Below, piece by piece: positions 52,816 to 61,545 of a stretch of 64,000 nt of DNA (position 1 is its first letter; every line of letters begins with the position of its first letter). The position numbers were made by a program, and so were the translations under genes. The notes beneath the pieces are model-generated. The model saw nothing but the letters and a program-made list of their open reading frames with translations. It was not told the origin of the DNA and made no database searches. This DNA comes from CAZOZZ01 sp965262425. GTDB lineage: Bacteria > Acidobacteriota > Terriglobia > 20CM-2-55-15. Location of the stretch: NCBI GenBank assembly GCA_965262425.1, contig OZ253536.1, positions 4,340,001 to 4,404,000 on the forward strand, read 5' to 3'.

Positions 52816-53093
52816 CGCTTGACGATCACTCTGGGAACCTTGAACAGGCCGACGGTCCTGGCGGCCTCAGAACTTCCCATGCGTTTCCGAACCTGGTCGT
52901 CTCGACCCGAATGAGACGCGCCCACCCCGATCTGGGATGTTGGCTCGACGTCGTCGGTATCCAGGGCCTCGAGTTGTTCGACGTACTCGACTATCCGACT
53001 GAGTTGGGCCGCGATTTCCTGCTTTTCGTCATCCCGTACTTCCAGGTTGGCCAGTCCGGCGACGTATTCGACGTCCGTAGCGCTTATTTTCAT
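52812..53093 (-). CDS. gatC: Aspartyl/glutamyl-tRNA amidotransferase subunit C
   Basis: 93 residues with the GatC layout: ATDVEYVAGLANLEVRDDEKQEIAAQLSRIVEYVEQLEALDTDDVEPTSQ followed by the extended tail ending FKVPRVIVKR. GatC stabilises the GatA-GatB interface. The stop is fused to the gatA start (ATGA), and the 5' end overlaps the DUF721 gene by 65 bp, so all three are one operon. Confidence 0.93.
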   Translation of the reverse strand: MKISATDVEYVAGLANLEVRDDEKQEIAAQLSRIVEYVEQLEALDTDDVEPTSQIGVGASHSGRDDQVRKRMGSSEAARTVGLFKVPRVIVKR

Positions 53094-53376
53094 ATGTGAA
53101 ACTAATCTCGGTGACCCATGCGTTCGGCCACGGCTCGTTGAGCTTCTTTATCAGTCCCGTTTGAATGGACCGCAGCTGTTTTTCCCACGTCTCATCGGCA
53201 ACCCGAATCACCACGCGAGATCCTTCGATCGCGTCGATTGTCGTGCTGTCTCCAAGCTGAGGGCCGACCAGTTTCGGCCACAGCGCCTGCAGCAGCCGCA
53301 GATCCAGGTCGATGTCCCAGTTAGGCGCCTTTCTGAAGGACGCTATCAATTTCCGCAGAGCCGGATCAAACGCCAT
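53029..53376 (-). CDS. DUF721 (DciA-like) protein
   Basis: 115 residues. The DUF721 core is ALWPKLVGPQLGDSTTIDAIEGSRVVIRVADETWEKQLRSIQTGLIKKLNE. DciA proteins with this domain load the replicative helicase in bacteria lacking DnaC/DnaI. The C-terminal 20 residues (ENKRYGRRIRRRTGQPG) are basic and overlap the gatC start in another frame. It is the first gene of the gatC-gatA group, and MITE copy 3 lies about 100 bp upstream. Confidence 0.78.
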   Translation of the reverse strand: MAFDPALRKLIASFRKAPNWDIDLDLRLLQALWPKLVGPQLGDSTTIDAIEGSRVVIRVADETWEKQLRSIQTGLIKKLNEPWPNAWVTEISFTYENKRYGRRIRRRTGQPGSTG

Positions 53377-53479
53377 CCATTCTTTTTATCACACTCTACA
53401 GAGGGGGCAGGGGAAGTGATTCCGCTTTCCCCGATAAGAATTAGGTAGTCGAGGGTCGTACAACTTCTTACAATTATTT

Positions 53480-53796
53480 GGGTCTTCCGCAGAATTTGTG
53501 GGTAAAACCGTCTTCCATCGCCGCTTGAGGAGACCACGGTGCTCGCCAAGCCTCAAGGCTTCCCTCGCAAGCTCGGCGGCTGCGCCGGCCTTGACCCTCG
53601 GCTGCGCTCCGCGGTGTCGGCTGGTGTGGGCGATGGGGAACGGGGCCTCCGGCGGGGGCTCCGGGCACCGGGTGTAGGCGTCCGACCGAAGTGGGTACTG
53701 GAATATTCGCCGTCGAACTAAAGAATAAGGTACTTTGTTTCAATTACTTATGTGCGCACAGGCCTTTGGACTGCCCACAAATTCTGCGGAGGAGGC
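53480..53796 (+). mobile_element. 317-bp MITE-like element, copy 3
   Basis: Ends as in the other copies, with target duplication AATTATTT at 53472-53479 and 53797-53804. It occupies the divergent promoter region between the DUF721-gatC-gatA operon (leftward) and the M14 peptidase gene (rightward), so it may influence both. One internal base differs (GAACTAAAG instead of GAACAAAAG). The remaining ~220 bp of this 536-bp gap hold no gene. Confidence 0.93.
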
Positions 53797-53912
53797 AATT
53801 ATTTACTTCACCGCTCCTGGGCTCTCGAACGTTCGTCTCCGGGCCGGCGATCCGGGCTCGTCAGACCGATTTCTTTGTTCGGTGAAAGACAACGTCGGGG
53901 AAGGGAGGATTC

Positions 53913-56669
53913 ATGATCGCTCAGAAGACACGACTGATGGTGCTGCTTCTTGTTTCGATGTTGGTGCCGGATCGCGTATTTGCACAGATCACGACACCGA
54001 TGGAGGAGCTTGGCTTTAACTTCGGTGACGATTACCAGTTGGCCAACTACACGCAGTTGGAGGCCTACTGGCAAAAGCTGGCCGGGGAGTCGGATCGGAT
54101 GAAGCTCGAGGTGATCGGCAACACCGCCGAAGGCCGACCGATGTACATGGCCACGATCACGGCGCCGGGGAATCATCCGAATCTGGACCGGTACAAGGAG
54201 ATATCCACTCGTCTGGCCCTGGCCGAGGGTGTCAGCGAGGATGAAGCCCGGTCGCTGGCTGCCGAAGGCAAGGCCGTGGTGTGGATCGACGGCGGTTTGC
54301 ACGCCACCGAGGTCCTGGGCGCGCAGCAGTTGATGGAGCTGGTCTATCAGTTGGTCAGCCGGACCGATGACGAGACGATGCGTTTCCTCGAAGACACGAT
54401 CGTGCTGGCGACCTGCGTCAACCCGGACGGCATGGAACTGGTGTCGAATTGGTACATGCGCAATCCGGTGCCCGAAGAGCGATCCACGTCCTCTCTGCCT
54501 CGTCTCTACCAGAAGTACACCGGGCACGACAACAACAGGGATTTCTACATGTCGTCGCAGCCCGAGTCCGAGGCGATCAACCGGATCCTGTATCGCGAGT
54601 GGTTTCCCCAGATCGTCTATAACCACCATCAGACAGGTCCGCGTGGAACCGTGCTGTTTGCTCCTCCGTTCCGGGATCCTTTCAACTACAACTACGATCC
54701 ACTGGTCGTCACGAGCCTGGACCTGGTGGCCGGCGCGATGCACAGCCGCTTCCTCGCCGAAGGCAAACCAGGGGCGACGATGCGTTCGGGTTCGACCTAC
54801 TCGACGTGGTGGAACGGTGGTTTGCGCACGAGTCCATATTTCCACAACATGATCGGGCTCTTGACCGAAACGATCGGCAACCCGACACCTATCGAAATCC
54901 CATTCGTTGTCGAAAAGCAGGTGCCGAAGGGAGACTATCCGTTTCCGATCGCTCCGCAAGTGTGGCATTTCAGACAGTCGATCGAGTACTCGATTACATC
55001 GAACCGAGCCGTCCTGGACATTGCTTCCCGATATCGGGACACGCTGTTGTTCAACATCTGGCGGATGGGAATGAATTCGATCGAGCGTGGCAGCCGGGAT
55101 GGCTGGACGACCACTCCACATCGCTTAGCCGTCGTCCAGGATGCCATGCGTGAAGCAGGAGTCGGACGTGGCAGCCGGGAGCTGGCCCCGTATCAGCAGA
55201 TGTTGCGTGAGCCCGAACTTCGTGACCCGCGAGGTTTCATCCTTCCGTCCGATCAGGCGGATTTTCTGACCGCGACGAAGTTCGCGAACGTCCTCATCAA
55301 GAACGGTGTGGCCATTCACCGCGCGACGGCCGACTTCGAAGCCGATGGTAAAACCTATCCTGCCGGCTCTTACGTGGTGAAGGCGGCACAGGCGTTTCGA
55401 CCCCATGTCCTGGACATGTTCGAGCCGCAGGACTATCCGGACGATTTCGCGTTTCCAGGCGCCCCCCCCACCCCGCCTTACGACACTACCGGCTGGACTG
55501 TTGCGTACCAGATGGGAGTGGAGTTCGACCGGATTCTCGAAGGGTTCGAGGGTCCGTTCGACAAGATCGAAGGGTTTGCCGAAGTGCCCGAGGGCGGTAT
55601 TACCCGGCTGAACAGTGGCTCCGCTTCAGGGTTCTTTCTAACACACGCCGTCAACGACTCGTTCATCGCCGTCAACCGGTTGTTGGGTGAAGACGACGAC
55701 GTGTACTGGTTGCAGGAGCCGGTTGAGGCGAACGGCAAGACCTATCCAACCGGAACCATGTACGTCCGAGCTGGGGCGGGAACGTCCGAGCGTCTCGAAG
55801 AGTTGACCGAACTCGGCCTGACCTTCGAGGCAACCGCCGCGGAACCCGTGGGCGACGCGCTGATGCTCCGGAAACTTCGAATCGGGTTGTGGGATCGCTA
55901 CGGCGGTTCGATGCCTTCGGGCTGGACACGGTTCCTGTTGGAAAATTTCGAGTTTCCTTTCGAGGTGGTCTATCCGCAGGATCTCGATCGGGGCGATCTT
56001 GTCGAAAGGTACGATGTTCTGATCTTCGTCGATGGGGGCATTCCGGCCCGGGACCAGCAGGACCGGGACGTCCCGGACGACCTTCCCGAGGAATACGAGG
56101 ACACGCTGGGACGGGTGTCCGTCAGCACGACCGTGCCCCTGATCAAGGAGTTTCTCGAACTGGGAGGAACCGTGGTCGCGATCGGTAGCTCCACCATCCT
56201 CGCGCAGCACCTCGGCCTGCCGATCTCGGACGCGCTCGTCGAGATACAACCGGACGGTTCGACCCGCCCGCTCCCACGGGAGAAGTTCTACGTCCCCGGT
56301 TCGGTCCTTCGTGCCCAGGTCGACAACACCAACCCTCTTGCGTTCGGTTTACCCTCGGAAATTGACCTCTTCTTCCAGAGAAGCCCGGCCTTCAAGCTGG
56401 ACCCCAATGCCGCGAAACAGGGCGTCGAAGCCGTCGCCTGGTTTGGCCCTGATTCGCTCCGCAGCGGCTGGGCATGGGGCGAGGCCTACCTCGAAGGCGG
56501 CGTAGCCATCATCGACGCCGACGTCGGCCGCGGTAAACTGTTCCTGTTCGGCCCCGAGGTCGCCTTCCGCGCCCAACCTCACGGCACCTTCAAATTCCTG
56601 TTCAACGGCATCTATTACGGCCGTTCCGAGCCGGTCACGCTGGAGGGGGGAGGAGGTCAGAACCAGTAA
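53913..56669 (+). CDS. Exported M14-family zinc carboxypeptidase-like protein
   Basis: 918 residues. The signal peptide is MVLLLVSMLVPDRVFA. The M14 domain (about residues 40-350) has the zinc ligands H130-A-T-E133 in DGGLHATEVLG, the substrate segment HDNNRDFY, and the third ligand region YNHHQTGPRG. Then there is a long C-terminal half with a glutamine-amidotransferase-like layout (RIGLWDRYGGSMPSGWTRFLLENFEFPFEVVYPQDL, VLIFVDGGIP). This two-part architecture is frequent in Acidobacteriota. It would trim peptides in the periplasm. AAGGGAGGATTC precedes ATG 53913. Intact. Confidence 0.9.
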   Translation: MIAQKTRLMVLLLVSMLVPDRVFAQITTPMEELGFNFGDDYQLANYTQLEAYWQKLAGESDRMKLEVIGNTAEGRPMYMATITAPGNHPNLDRYKEISTRLALAEGVSEDEARSLAAEGKAVVWIDGGLHATEVLGAQQLMELVYQLVSRTDDETMRFLEDTIVLATCVNPDGMELVSNWYMRNPVPEERSTSSLPRLYQKYTGHDNNRDFYMSSQPESEAINRILYREWFPQIVYNHHQTGPRGTVLFAPPFRDPFNYNYDPLVVTSLDLVAGAMHSRFLAEGKPGATMRSGSTYSTWWNGGLRTSPYFHNMIGLLTETIGNPTPIEIPFVVEKQVPKGDYPFPIAPQVWHFRQSIEYSITSNRAVLDIASRYRDTLLFNIWRMGMNSIERGSRDGWTTTPHRLAVVQDAMREAGVGRGSRELAPYQQMLREPELRDPRGFILPSDQADFLTATKFANVLIKNGVAIHRATADFEADGKTYPAGSYVVKAAQAFRPHVLDMFEPQDYPDDFAFPGAPPTPPYDTTGWTVAYQMGVEFDRILEGFEGPFDKIEGFAEVPEGGITRLNSGSASGFFLTHAVNDSFIAVNRLLGEDDDVYWLQEPVEANGKTYPTGTMYVRAGAGTSERLEELTELGLTFEATAAEPVGDALMLRKLRIGLWDRYGGSMPSGWTRFLLENFEFPFEVVYPQDLDRGDLVERYDVLIFVDGGIPARDQQDRDVPDDLPEEYEDTLGRVSVSTTVPLIKEFLELGGTVVAIGSSTILAQHLGLPISDALVEIQPDGSTRPLPREKFYVPGSVLRAQVDNTNPLAFGLPSEIDLFFQRSPAFKLDPNAAKQGVEAVAWFGPDSLRSGWAWGEAYLEGGVAIIDADVGRGKLFLFGPEVAFRAQPHGTFKFLFNGIYYGRSEPVTLEGGGGQNQ

Positions 56670-56774
56670 GGCTGAGCCGCGCTGGCTCCTAGCTAGAGAG
56701 GGTTCCTTCGGATGAGTTTGCGAAAGAACCACTATTCGAACGGTCGGCCGAATCCACTCCAGGCCTACGGCGCG

Positions 56775-57209
56775 TCAGCGACCTCCGATGATGTCAAAGA
56801 AGGTTCCTGCTCTGGTGAATTCGTCCAGGTCGCAGACCCACTGATACGCACCGACCTTCAGGCCGATCTGGCCGTTCCCAGGTAGCGGTGGTTCGAAAGT
56901 GAGCGTCTTGAGAGAGCCTCCCCGAACCTCGGGAATCGTTGCGGTTCCCTTCCAGACTGCCGTTCCAGCAAACGTGTCAAGCACTTGACAGTTCACTTCT
57001 TTATTCTTGTCTCTACGGCCATCCCAGTGGACTTGCAAGTCCAGCGCTTGGCCCGCGTAGTAAGTAGGCCGGATCCTACCTCGATAATCCGTCACGCTCA
57101 CCTGGAACGGCGCATGACATGCCGGCAAGAACAGGAATGCCGACCCCGCTATCAGCACAAGTCGTTGAAAACTTATCGATCGCTCCACTAGACTAGACCT
57201 CCATTTCAA
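56775..57209 (-). CDS. Hypothetical lipoprotein
   Basis: 144 residues with a signal and lipobox (FQRLVLIAGSAFLFLPAC) followed by an all-beta domain: VSVTDYRGRIRPTYYAGQALDLQVHWDGRRDKNKEVNCQVLD and GQIGLKVGAYQWVCDLDEF. An immunoglobulin- or carboxypeptidase-regulatory-like fold is plausible, but no family is recognised. It is convergent with the M14 gene. Confidence 0.65.
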   Translation of the reverse strand: MKWRSSLVERSISFQRLVLIAGSAFLFLPACHAPFQVSVTDYRGRIRPTYYAGQALDLQVHWDGRRDKNKEVNCQVLDTFAGTAVWKGTATIPEVRGGSLKTLTFEPPLPGNGQIGLKVGAYQWVCDLDEFTRAGTFFDIIGGR

Positions 57210-57515
57210 CTGTGGCAGGACGAGCTAAGATGCGACGCGGAGGCCGGAATCAACCCGGTCGCGTGCCTGCCCCTGATAGTACAAGGGTCGTTTTCTCCCC
57301 CGATGACGTTTCAGTCGTAGAGGACATAGCACATAGCTCGCCAACTCTGCTGTGGATTTCAGGGGATGAGTCGCCGGGAGCATCGCTTTTTCTTCGGTAT
57401 CGGAGTCGCTGAGAATCAGCCTGACTCCTTATGAGTTCGAACCGGGTCCCTCCGCTACCGGAGTGGTTTCTCTGGTGGGTCCGGATAGTGTCGGAGTGGT
57501 TTCGACAAAAGGTTC
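57210..57515. other. Gene-free stretch
   Basis: 306 bp between two divergently oriented genes. A 66-codon plus-strand frame at 57212 has no ribosome site and no recognisable content. No repeat or RNA gene seen. Confidence 0.5.
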
Positions 57516-58354
57516 ATGATGGTGCGCAATACGAGCACTAAGGAATCTTTCCTTCTGACCGAAGGCCAGGATAGGCGGATGGGCCGTAGCAACGGCGTGG
57601 TGGCGGATCCGATCAGTGTGATCGCCGCGAACTTCCCGGGTCGGGCGTTGCCGCCGATACCGTCGTCACCACCTCTGGTTCCCCAGGGGGGCAGTAACCT
57701 GTCTTCCGCCGCGTGGGCTGCGATCGTCGCGGCCCTTTCCGGTGGGGCGGCGGTGGCCACCTGGGCGGGTGTCGGCAGGGATAAGGTGGACAAATCCGAA
57801 TTGGACGCAGCGAATGCCTCCCTGACGACGGCGAATGCCACGATAACCAGTCTCAACAGCGAAAAATCCGCGCTGGACAGCACCATCACGGCCCGGAACG
57901 CTGAGATCGCCAGCCTGGGCACTCAGATCACCAACCTCGGAGATTCGAACACGGCCCTGTCGCAGCAATTGATCCATGTCCAGAATGCCGCGACGGTCCA
58001 GCTGACCGCCACCCAGCCCCGGTTGAGAACCATCGAGGTGGAGCTGGCTTCGGAACGGACCAAGAACGCGATCACGGCTTGTGCGTCCTGGAAACCGAAA
58101 TGGGTGCCATCAAGGAAAAACTGGCGGCGTTGGGCATTGTTATTCCCAGCGGCGCGATGTCTGCGCTGTCTCAGGGTGATTTGACAGGGTTGAAAGGCCA
58201 AACTGCGAGAGGGCTTATGACACTAGCACAACAAACACGCCTAGATTTCGCCGTTGCTCGGCATCCAACGGACTCTTTTGCCGGGCCTCATTTCGTCGAG
58301 GACATAACTCCCTCCTGGATTTCGCTAATCAAACTGGTGACACCGACGCCCTAG
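57516..58354 (+). CDS. Membrane-anchored coiled-coil protein, frameshifted
   Basis: The first frame gives a hydrophobic segment (SAAWAAIVAALSGGAAVATWAGVG, about residues 64-87) and a regular coiled coil with 7-residue spacing (ASLTTANATITSLNSEKSALDSTITARNAEIASLGTQITNLGD). Near 58080 it loses sense (SWKPKWVPSRKNWRR), while the next frame continues VLETEMGAIKEKLAALGIVIPSGAMSALSQGDLTG to a stop at 58354. A surplus TG in GCTTGTGCGTCC would explain the shift. The family is not recognised; the heptads suggest oligomerisation. A near copy of its N-terminal words (LLTEG) recurs at about 58363, before MITE copy 4. Confidence 0.6.
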
Positions 58355-58464
58355 AAGGAATAGTTCTGTTGACCGAAGGGAATGCAACGACCCACGACAT
58401 CCACACGGTGCTTGCTGATGTGAACCGTTTCCAGGAAGACTTTAATCTCTCGGCTCTTTTTTTG

Positions 58465-58781
58465 GCCTCCTCCGCAGAATTTGTGGGCAGTCCAAAGGCC
58501 TGTGCGCACATAAGTAATTGAAACAAAGTACCTTATTCTTTTGTTCGACGGCGAATATTCCAGTACCCACTTCGGTCGGACGCCTACACCCGGTGCCCGG
58601 AGCCCCCGCCGGAGGCCCCGTTCCCCATCGCCCACACCAGCCGACACCGCGGAGCGCAGCCGAGGGTCAAGGCCGGCGCAGCCGCCGAGCTTGCGAGGGA
58701 AGCCTTGAGGCTTGGCGAGCACCGTGGTCTCCTCAAGCGGCGATGGAAGACGGTTTTACCCACAAATTCTGCGGAAGACCC
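58465..58781 (-). mobile_element. 317-bp MITE-like element, copy 4 (inverted)
   Basis: Opposite orientation to copies 1-3, the same 317 bp, with target duplication TTTTTTTG at 58457-58464 and 58782-58789. It lies within remnant sequence after the coiled-coil gene; an open frame (GIVLLTEGNATTHDIHTVLADVNRFQEDFNLSALFL) runs into its left end. Confidence 0.93.
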
Positions 58782-59114
58782 TTTTTTTGTTTGGGGACGA
58801 GTCTCGTCGAAAACGGAGCAATATTCTCGTACCAAACTCGGCGTCAAGCCCGCAAAAACCTAGCTGGATCGGTGACCGCTCACGAATGAGACCGCGGTGG
58901 ACTACCTGCTCTCAGAGCCGCTGAAGTGTCGGAAATGCTTTGGAGAGGTTAACGGAGAAGACGTTGGTGGAGAACTCCGAACAAAACTGTGTAGAAACCG
59001 GAAGCTATATGATTCCCTGCCAGGTTAGCTGGTCATTGTCCATGAGCTCCAGGAGCTCGCTCGGGTCTCTCGATCGATGCCGACGGGCGGAATGGTACGA
59101 TTGATGCAGTTCCC

Positions 59115-59267
59115 ATGGCACCCAAATGGATCGGCGTCTTGTGCGCTTACGCGGTGATCGGCGTGTTGCTGGCGCTGAGCAACCGATACCCTGGAATCTA
59201 CGTGATTCTGGGTGGTGGAGTGTGGCTCGTTGTGTTGATTCATGCGTTGCGGATTGGGCGGGCTTGA
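59115..59267 (+). CDS. Candidate 50-residue two-helix membrane protein
   Basis: ATG 59115 to TGA 59265 encodes APKWIGVLCAYAVIGVLLAL, a short turn SNRYPG, and a second helix YVILGGGVWLVVLIHAL with basic end RIGRA. The charge pattern and two clean helices look real, but there is no strong ribosome site and no family match. Confidence 0.45.
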   Translation: MAPKWIGVLCAYAVIGVLLALSNRYPGIYVILGGGVWLVVLIHALRIGRA

Positions 59268-59305
59268 CCAGCAGATGTCATCACGGAGAAGACGTTGGTG
59301 GAGGC

Positions 59306-59479
59306 CTAATCGTCGGCCTGGAGATCCTTGAGCAGTCGATCGAAAGCCTTCTTGTATTCGTCGTGATTCTTCCATTGCCGTAAGTCGCCGATGTTGCGGG
59401 TCTGGCGGGTGTGGGACGCCCAAGCCGCCTGTGTGTCCATAACGCCCTGGTCCAGATTTGTCAGGGGTTGCGCAGGCAC
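59306..59479 (-). pseudogene. C-terminal fragment resembling a TIR-domain protein tail
   Basis: The frame from about 59479 (GTG) to TAG 59306 reads IVPAQPLTNLDQGV, then SHTRQTRNIGDLRQWKNHDE and YKKAFDRLLKDLQADD. The words RNIGDLxxWKxHDxYxxAFDRLLxDL resemble the end of some bacterial TIR-domain proteins; this is from memory of the family and uncertain. A stop lies just upstream, so the body of the gene is gone. Confidence 0.35.
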
Positions 59480-59557
59480 AATGCTCGGTTACGATCGGAG
59501 TAGGTTAAGTCGTCTGATCCTTGAGCGATGTCCGCGTTATCATGCGAGAACTGCACG

Positions 59558-60247
59558 TTAGAAAGCGGCGGGATTTTGATATTCATACCTGTTGTCCGGC
59601 GTCGAACTCCAAATTTTCCCATGCTCTTGTGTCATCTGTAGTGGGGCCTTGATGTGAAGCAAATAACGTAATCCGCCGATTCTACGGGAGACGGTGGTGA
59701 CGAAACCGAGTAATAGCGCGATCTCTCTTATGAAGCCCTCCTCAGTGAGGTGATCCGCCTGCGAGAGCCGCCCGTCAATCAGAACGAAATACTGTCCGTC
59801 CTCTAGACTGTAGGAAACTTGCGCCCGGGTTCCGTCGGTTCCCTGGAGGAACACATCGGATCCCTCCACGGTTACCTGCATCGCCGGGGATTGAGAAGAT
59901 CCCGGACGCGTGTATTCTCCCGATAAGCGACCGGGAGATGGCGAAGACAGCCTGATCCGCCCGAAGTCACCGATGAGTCCGCCTTCGAATAACGGTTCAC
60001 GCTGGAAACGCCCAACAGCCCCGTCGCCATCGAACGTAGCCTCGAACACGCCATCGCGGTCGATTGGCATCCGGAAGAAGAACGGGTTCTCGGCTGTACC
60101 GAATACCGCCCTGATTGCGAATCCGTCAACACAGGCCCTCAGGTCATACAGTTGACCGTTGTAATCAAAGTTTTGCGTTGGTTCCCCAGGATGCCGGGGC
60201 GACCCTGAAGGTCTACGGGTACACAGTGCCGGCGACGCCATCCACAT
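59558..60247 (-). CDS. Hypothetical protein
   Basis: Up to 229 residues; the true start is unclear because the first ~30 codons overlap the upstream methyltransferase-like gene. The body is all-beta (FDYNGQLYDLRACVDGFAIRAVFG, GVFEATFDGDGAVGRFQREPLFEGG, VTVEGSDVFLQGTDGTRAQVSYSLEDGQYFVLIDG). It ends with a helix of moderate hydrophobicity (REIALLLGFVTTVSRRIGG). No family recognised. The 35-bp overlap suggests cotranscription with the methyltransferase-like gene. Confidence 0.55.
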   Translation of the reverse strand: MWMASPALCTRRPSGSPRHPGEPTQNFDYNGQLYDLRACVDGFAIRAVFGTAENPFFFRMPIDRDGVFEATFDGDGAVGRFQREPLFEGGLIGDFGRIRLSSPSPGRLSGEYTRPGSSQSPAMQVTVEGSDVFLQGTDGTRAQVSYSLEDGQYFVLIDGRLSQADHLTEEGFIREIALLLGFVTTVSRRIGGLRYLLHIKAPLQMTQEHGKIWSSTPDNRYEYQNPAAF

Positions 60248-60923
60248 CGTCCCGGATCATCAACTCGTGATAGTAGCCGACCACGGCATCTACCGATGGT
60301 CCCAGGTAGTCGTCGTTGACGATGTGCAGATTCAAGCGTGAGTCCCAGAAAAAGCTCATATCCATGTTGGACTCCCTGGCATGATTCGCGATCTGATCGA
60401 AGAAGGTGTCCCTCTCGACGAACGGCACCTTCGGGAATCCCCAGAGTATGCCGTCCCGGATCGTGAATATCCATCGGTGATGAATGAAGCCACGATATGA
60501 AATGTCGGAGCCCGAGACCTTCTCGAATCGGGCCAGCTCCATGAATTTGCTCGGGACGCCAACGAAACCGCCCTCCGAGATGGCGGACAACTTCTCGCAA
60601 ACGAGGGAAGGGTTGGCGACATCCTCCAGGGTGTGGGAGCAGATGCTGAAGTTGAACTTGCCGTGTTTGGCGACGTGGTCCTCGACGGCTTTCCAGTCGT
60701 CGTCACGAGAGATATTCACCTTAAAATAAAGGATCCGGGAATCCGACTGGGAGAGGGGTGGATTGATATCGACAATGGCGTTCGCGACACCTCCGCTCCA
60801 GCCGACAACGGTCCCGCCAACGTCAATGACTGAAAAATCCGGACGGACTTTCCGTTCTCGCGCAATATGCGCCAGAACGGGAGTCCGGTCGCCGTTGCTG
60901 ACGATCGGGACGATGCCTGTCAT
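60213..60923 (-). CDS. Class I SAM-methyltransferase-like protein
   Basis: 236 residues. A Rossmann-type first strand and acidic end are seen in RPDFSVIDVGGTVVGWSGGVANAIVDINPP, and a post-motif in KFNFSICSHTLEDVANPSLVCEKLSAISEGGFVGVPSK, the FDFxxxSHxLEHxxxP pattern of type-11-like methyltransferases. The glycine loop is GGTVVGWSG rather than GxGxG. The later part FIHHRWIFTIRDGILWGFPK resembles enzymes encoded in polysaccharide clusters. Cofactor use is inferred. Confidence 0.65.
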   Translation of the reverse strand: MTGIVPIVSNGDRTPVLAHIARERKVRPDFSVIDVGGTVVGWSGGVANAIVDINPPLSQSDSRILYFKVNISRDDDWKAVEDHVAKHGKFNFSICSHTLEDVANPSLVCEKLSAISEGGFVGVPSKFMELARFEKVSGSDISYRGFIHHRWIFTIRDGILWGFPKVPFVERDTFFDQIANHARESNMDMSFFWDSRLNLHIVNDDYLGPSVDAVVGYYHELMIRDDVDGVAGTVYP

Positions 60924-61128
60924 GTTCTATCACTCTCCATGCTGAGTCCTCGGTCCGCCTAATGAACTGAAGGCATCAACGAAACCGCAATATTCCCAAA
61001 GTGGCGGCCCAAGGTCAAACGTCTGAGCGGCGCAACCACGGGCGCGTCCGCATATCTCACCCTAAGAAGAACTAGATACGGGTGATTTGTGGCTCAGCGT
61101 GTTTAAGGAAGTTTCAAGCAGAAACACC

Positions 61129-61545
61129 CTACAACTGATACAGCATCACGTAGACGACAACCCCGGTCACCGACACGTACATCCAGATTGGAAACGTCCA
61201 CCGTGCGATGCCCATGTGTTTATCGAATCGTTCTTTAAAGGCAAGGTAGATGGTTCTAAGGACCATCGGGACGATGACGACAGCCAGGACGATATGCGAG
61301 AACAGGATCGAAAGATACAGGGTCCGGATCCAGCCTTCCTGGGCGAAGCGGACCGAGCCTACCTGGTAGTGGTAGACGAGGTAGGAAGTCAGAAAAAGAG
61401 CGGAAACCGACAGGGCGGAAAGCATGCATGCCCGGTGTGCCCGGATCTTTTTCCGGCGGATGAAATAGACACCAACCGCGATCAGGATGCCGCTTGTAAA
61501 GTTTAACGTGGCGTTCAGCGCGGGCAGATCGGCGACGCTCGGCAT
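61129..61545 (-). CDS. DUF420 membrane protein
   Basis: 138 residues, four membrane helices. Signatures are LNATLNFTSGILIAVGVYFIRR, HRACMLSALSVSALFLTSYLVYHY, LYLSILFSHIVLAVVIVPMVLRTI and HMGIARWTFPIWMYVSVTGVVVYVMLY. DUF420 (CtaM-like) proteins contribute to haem-copper oxidase maturation. It follows the SCO gene with a 1-bp stop/start overlap, so it ends the ctaB-ABC-SCO operon. Confidence 0.93.
   Translation of the reverse strand: MPSVADLPALNATLNFTSGILIAVGVYFIRRKKIRAHRACMLSALSVSALFLTSYLVYHYQVGSVRFAQEGWIRTLYLSILFSHIVLAVVIVPMVLRTIYLAFKERFDKHMGIARWTFPIWMYVSVTGVVVYVMLYQL

Larger units (their letters stand above)
58782..59557. other. Region of gene remnants
   Basis: About 775 bp without an intact, recognisable gene. 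At 58905-58975 the plus strand encodes DYLLSEPLKCRKCFGEV followed, after one surplus base, by TEKTLVE; this looks like the zinc-ribbon tail of a lost protein. The same tail words recur at 59280-59310 (ITEKTLVEA and stop), so a 21-bp direct repeat (58952-58972 and 59283-59303) is shared. A 50-residue membrane-protein frame and a TIR-like tail fragment lie in the same stretch and are listed separately. Confidence 0.5.
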
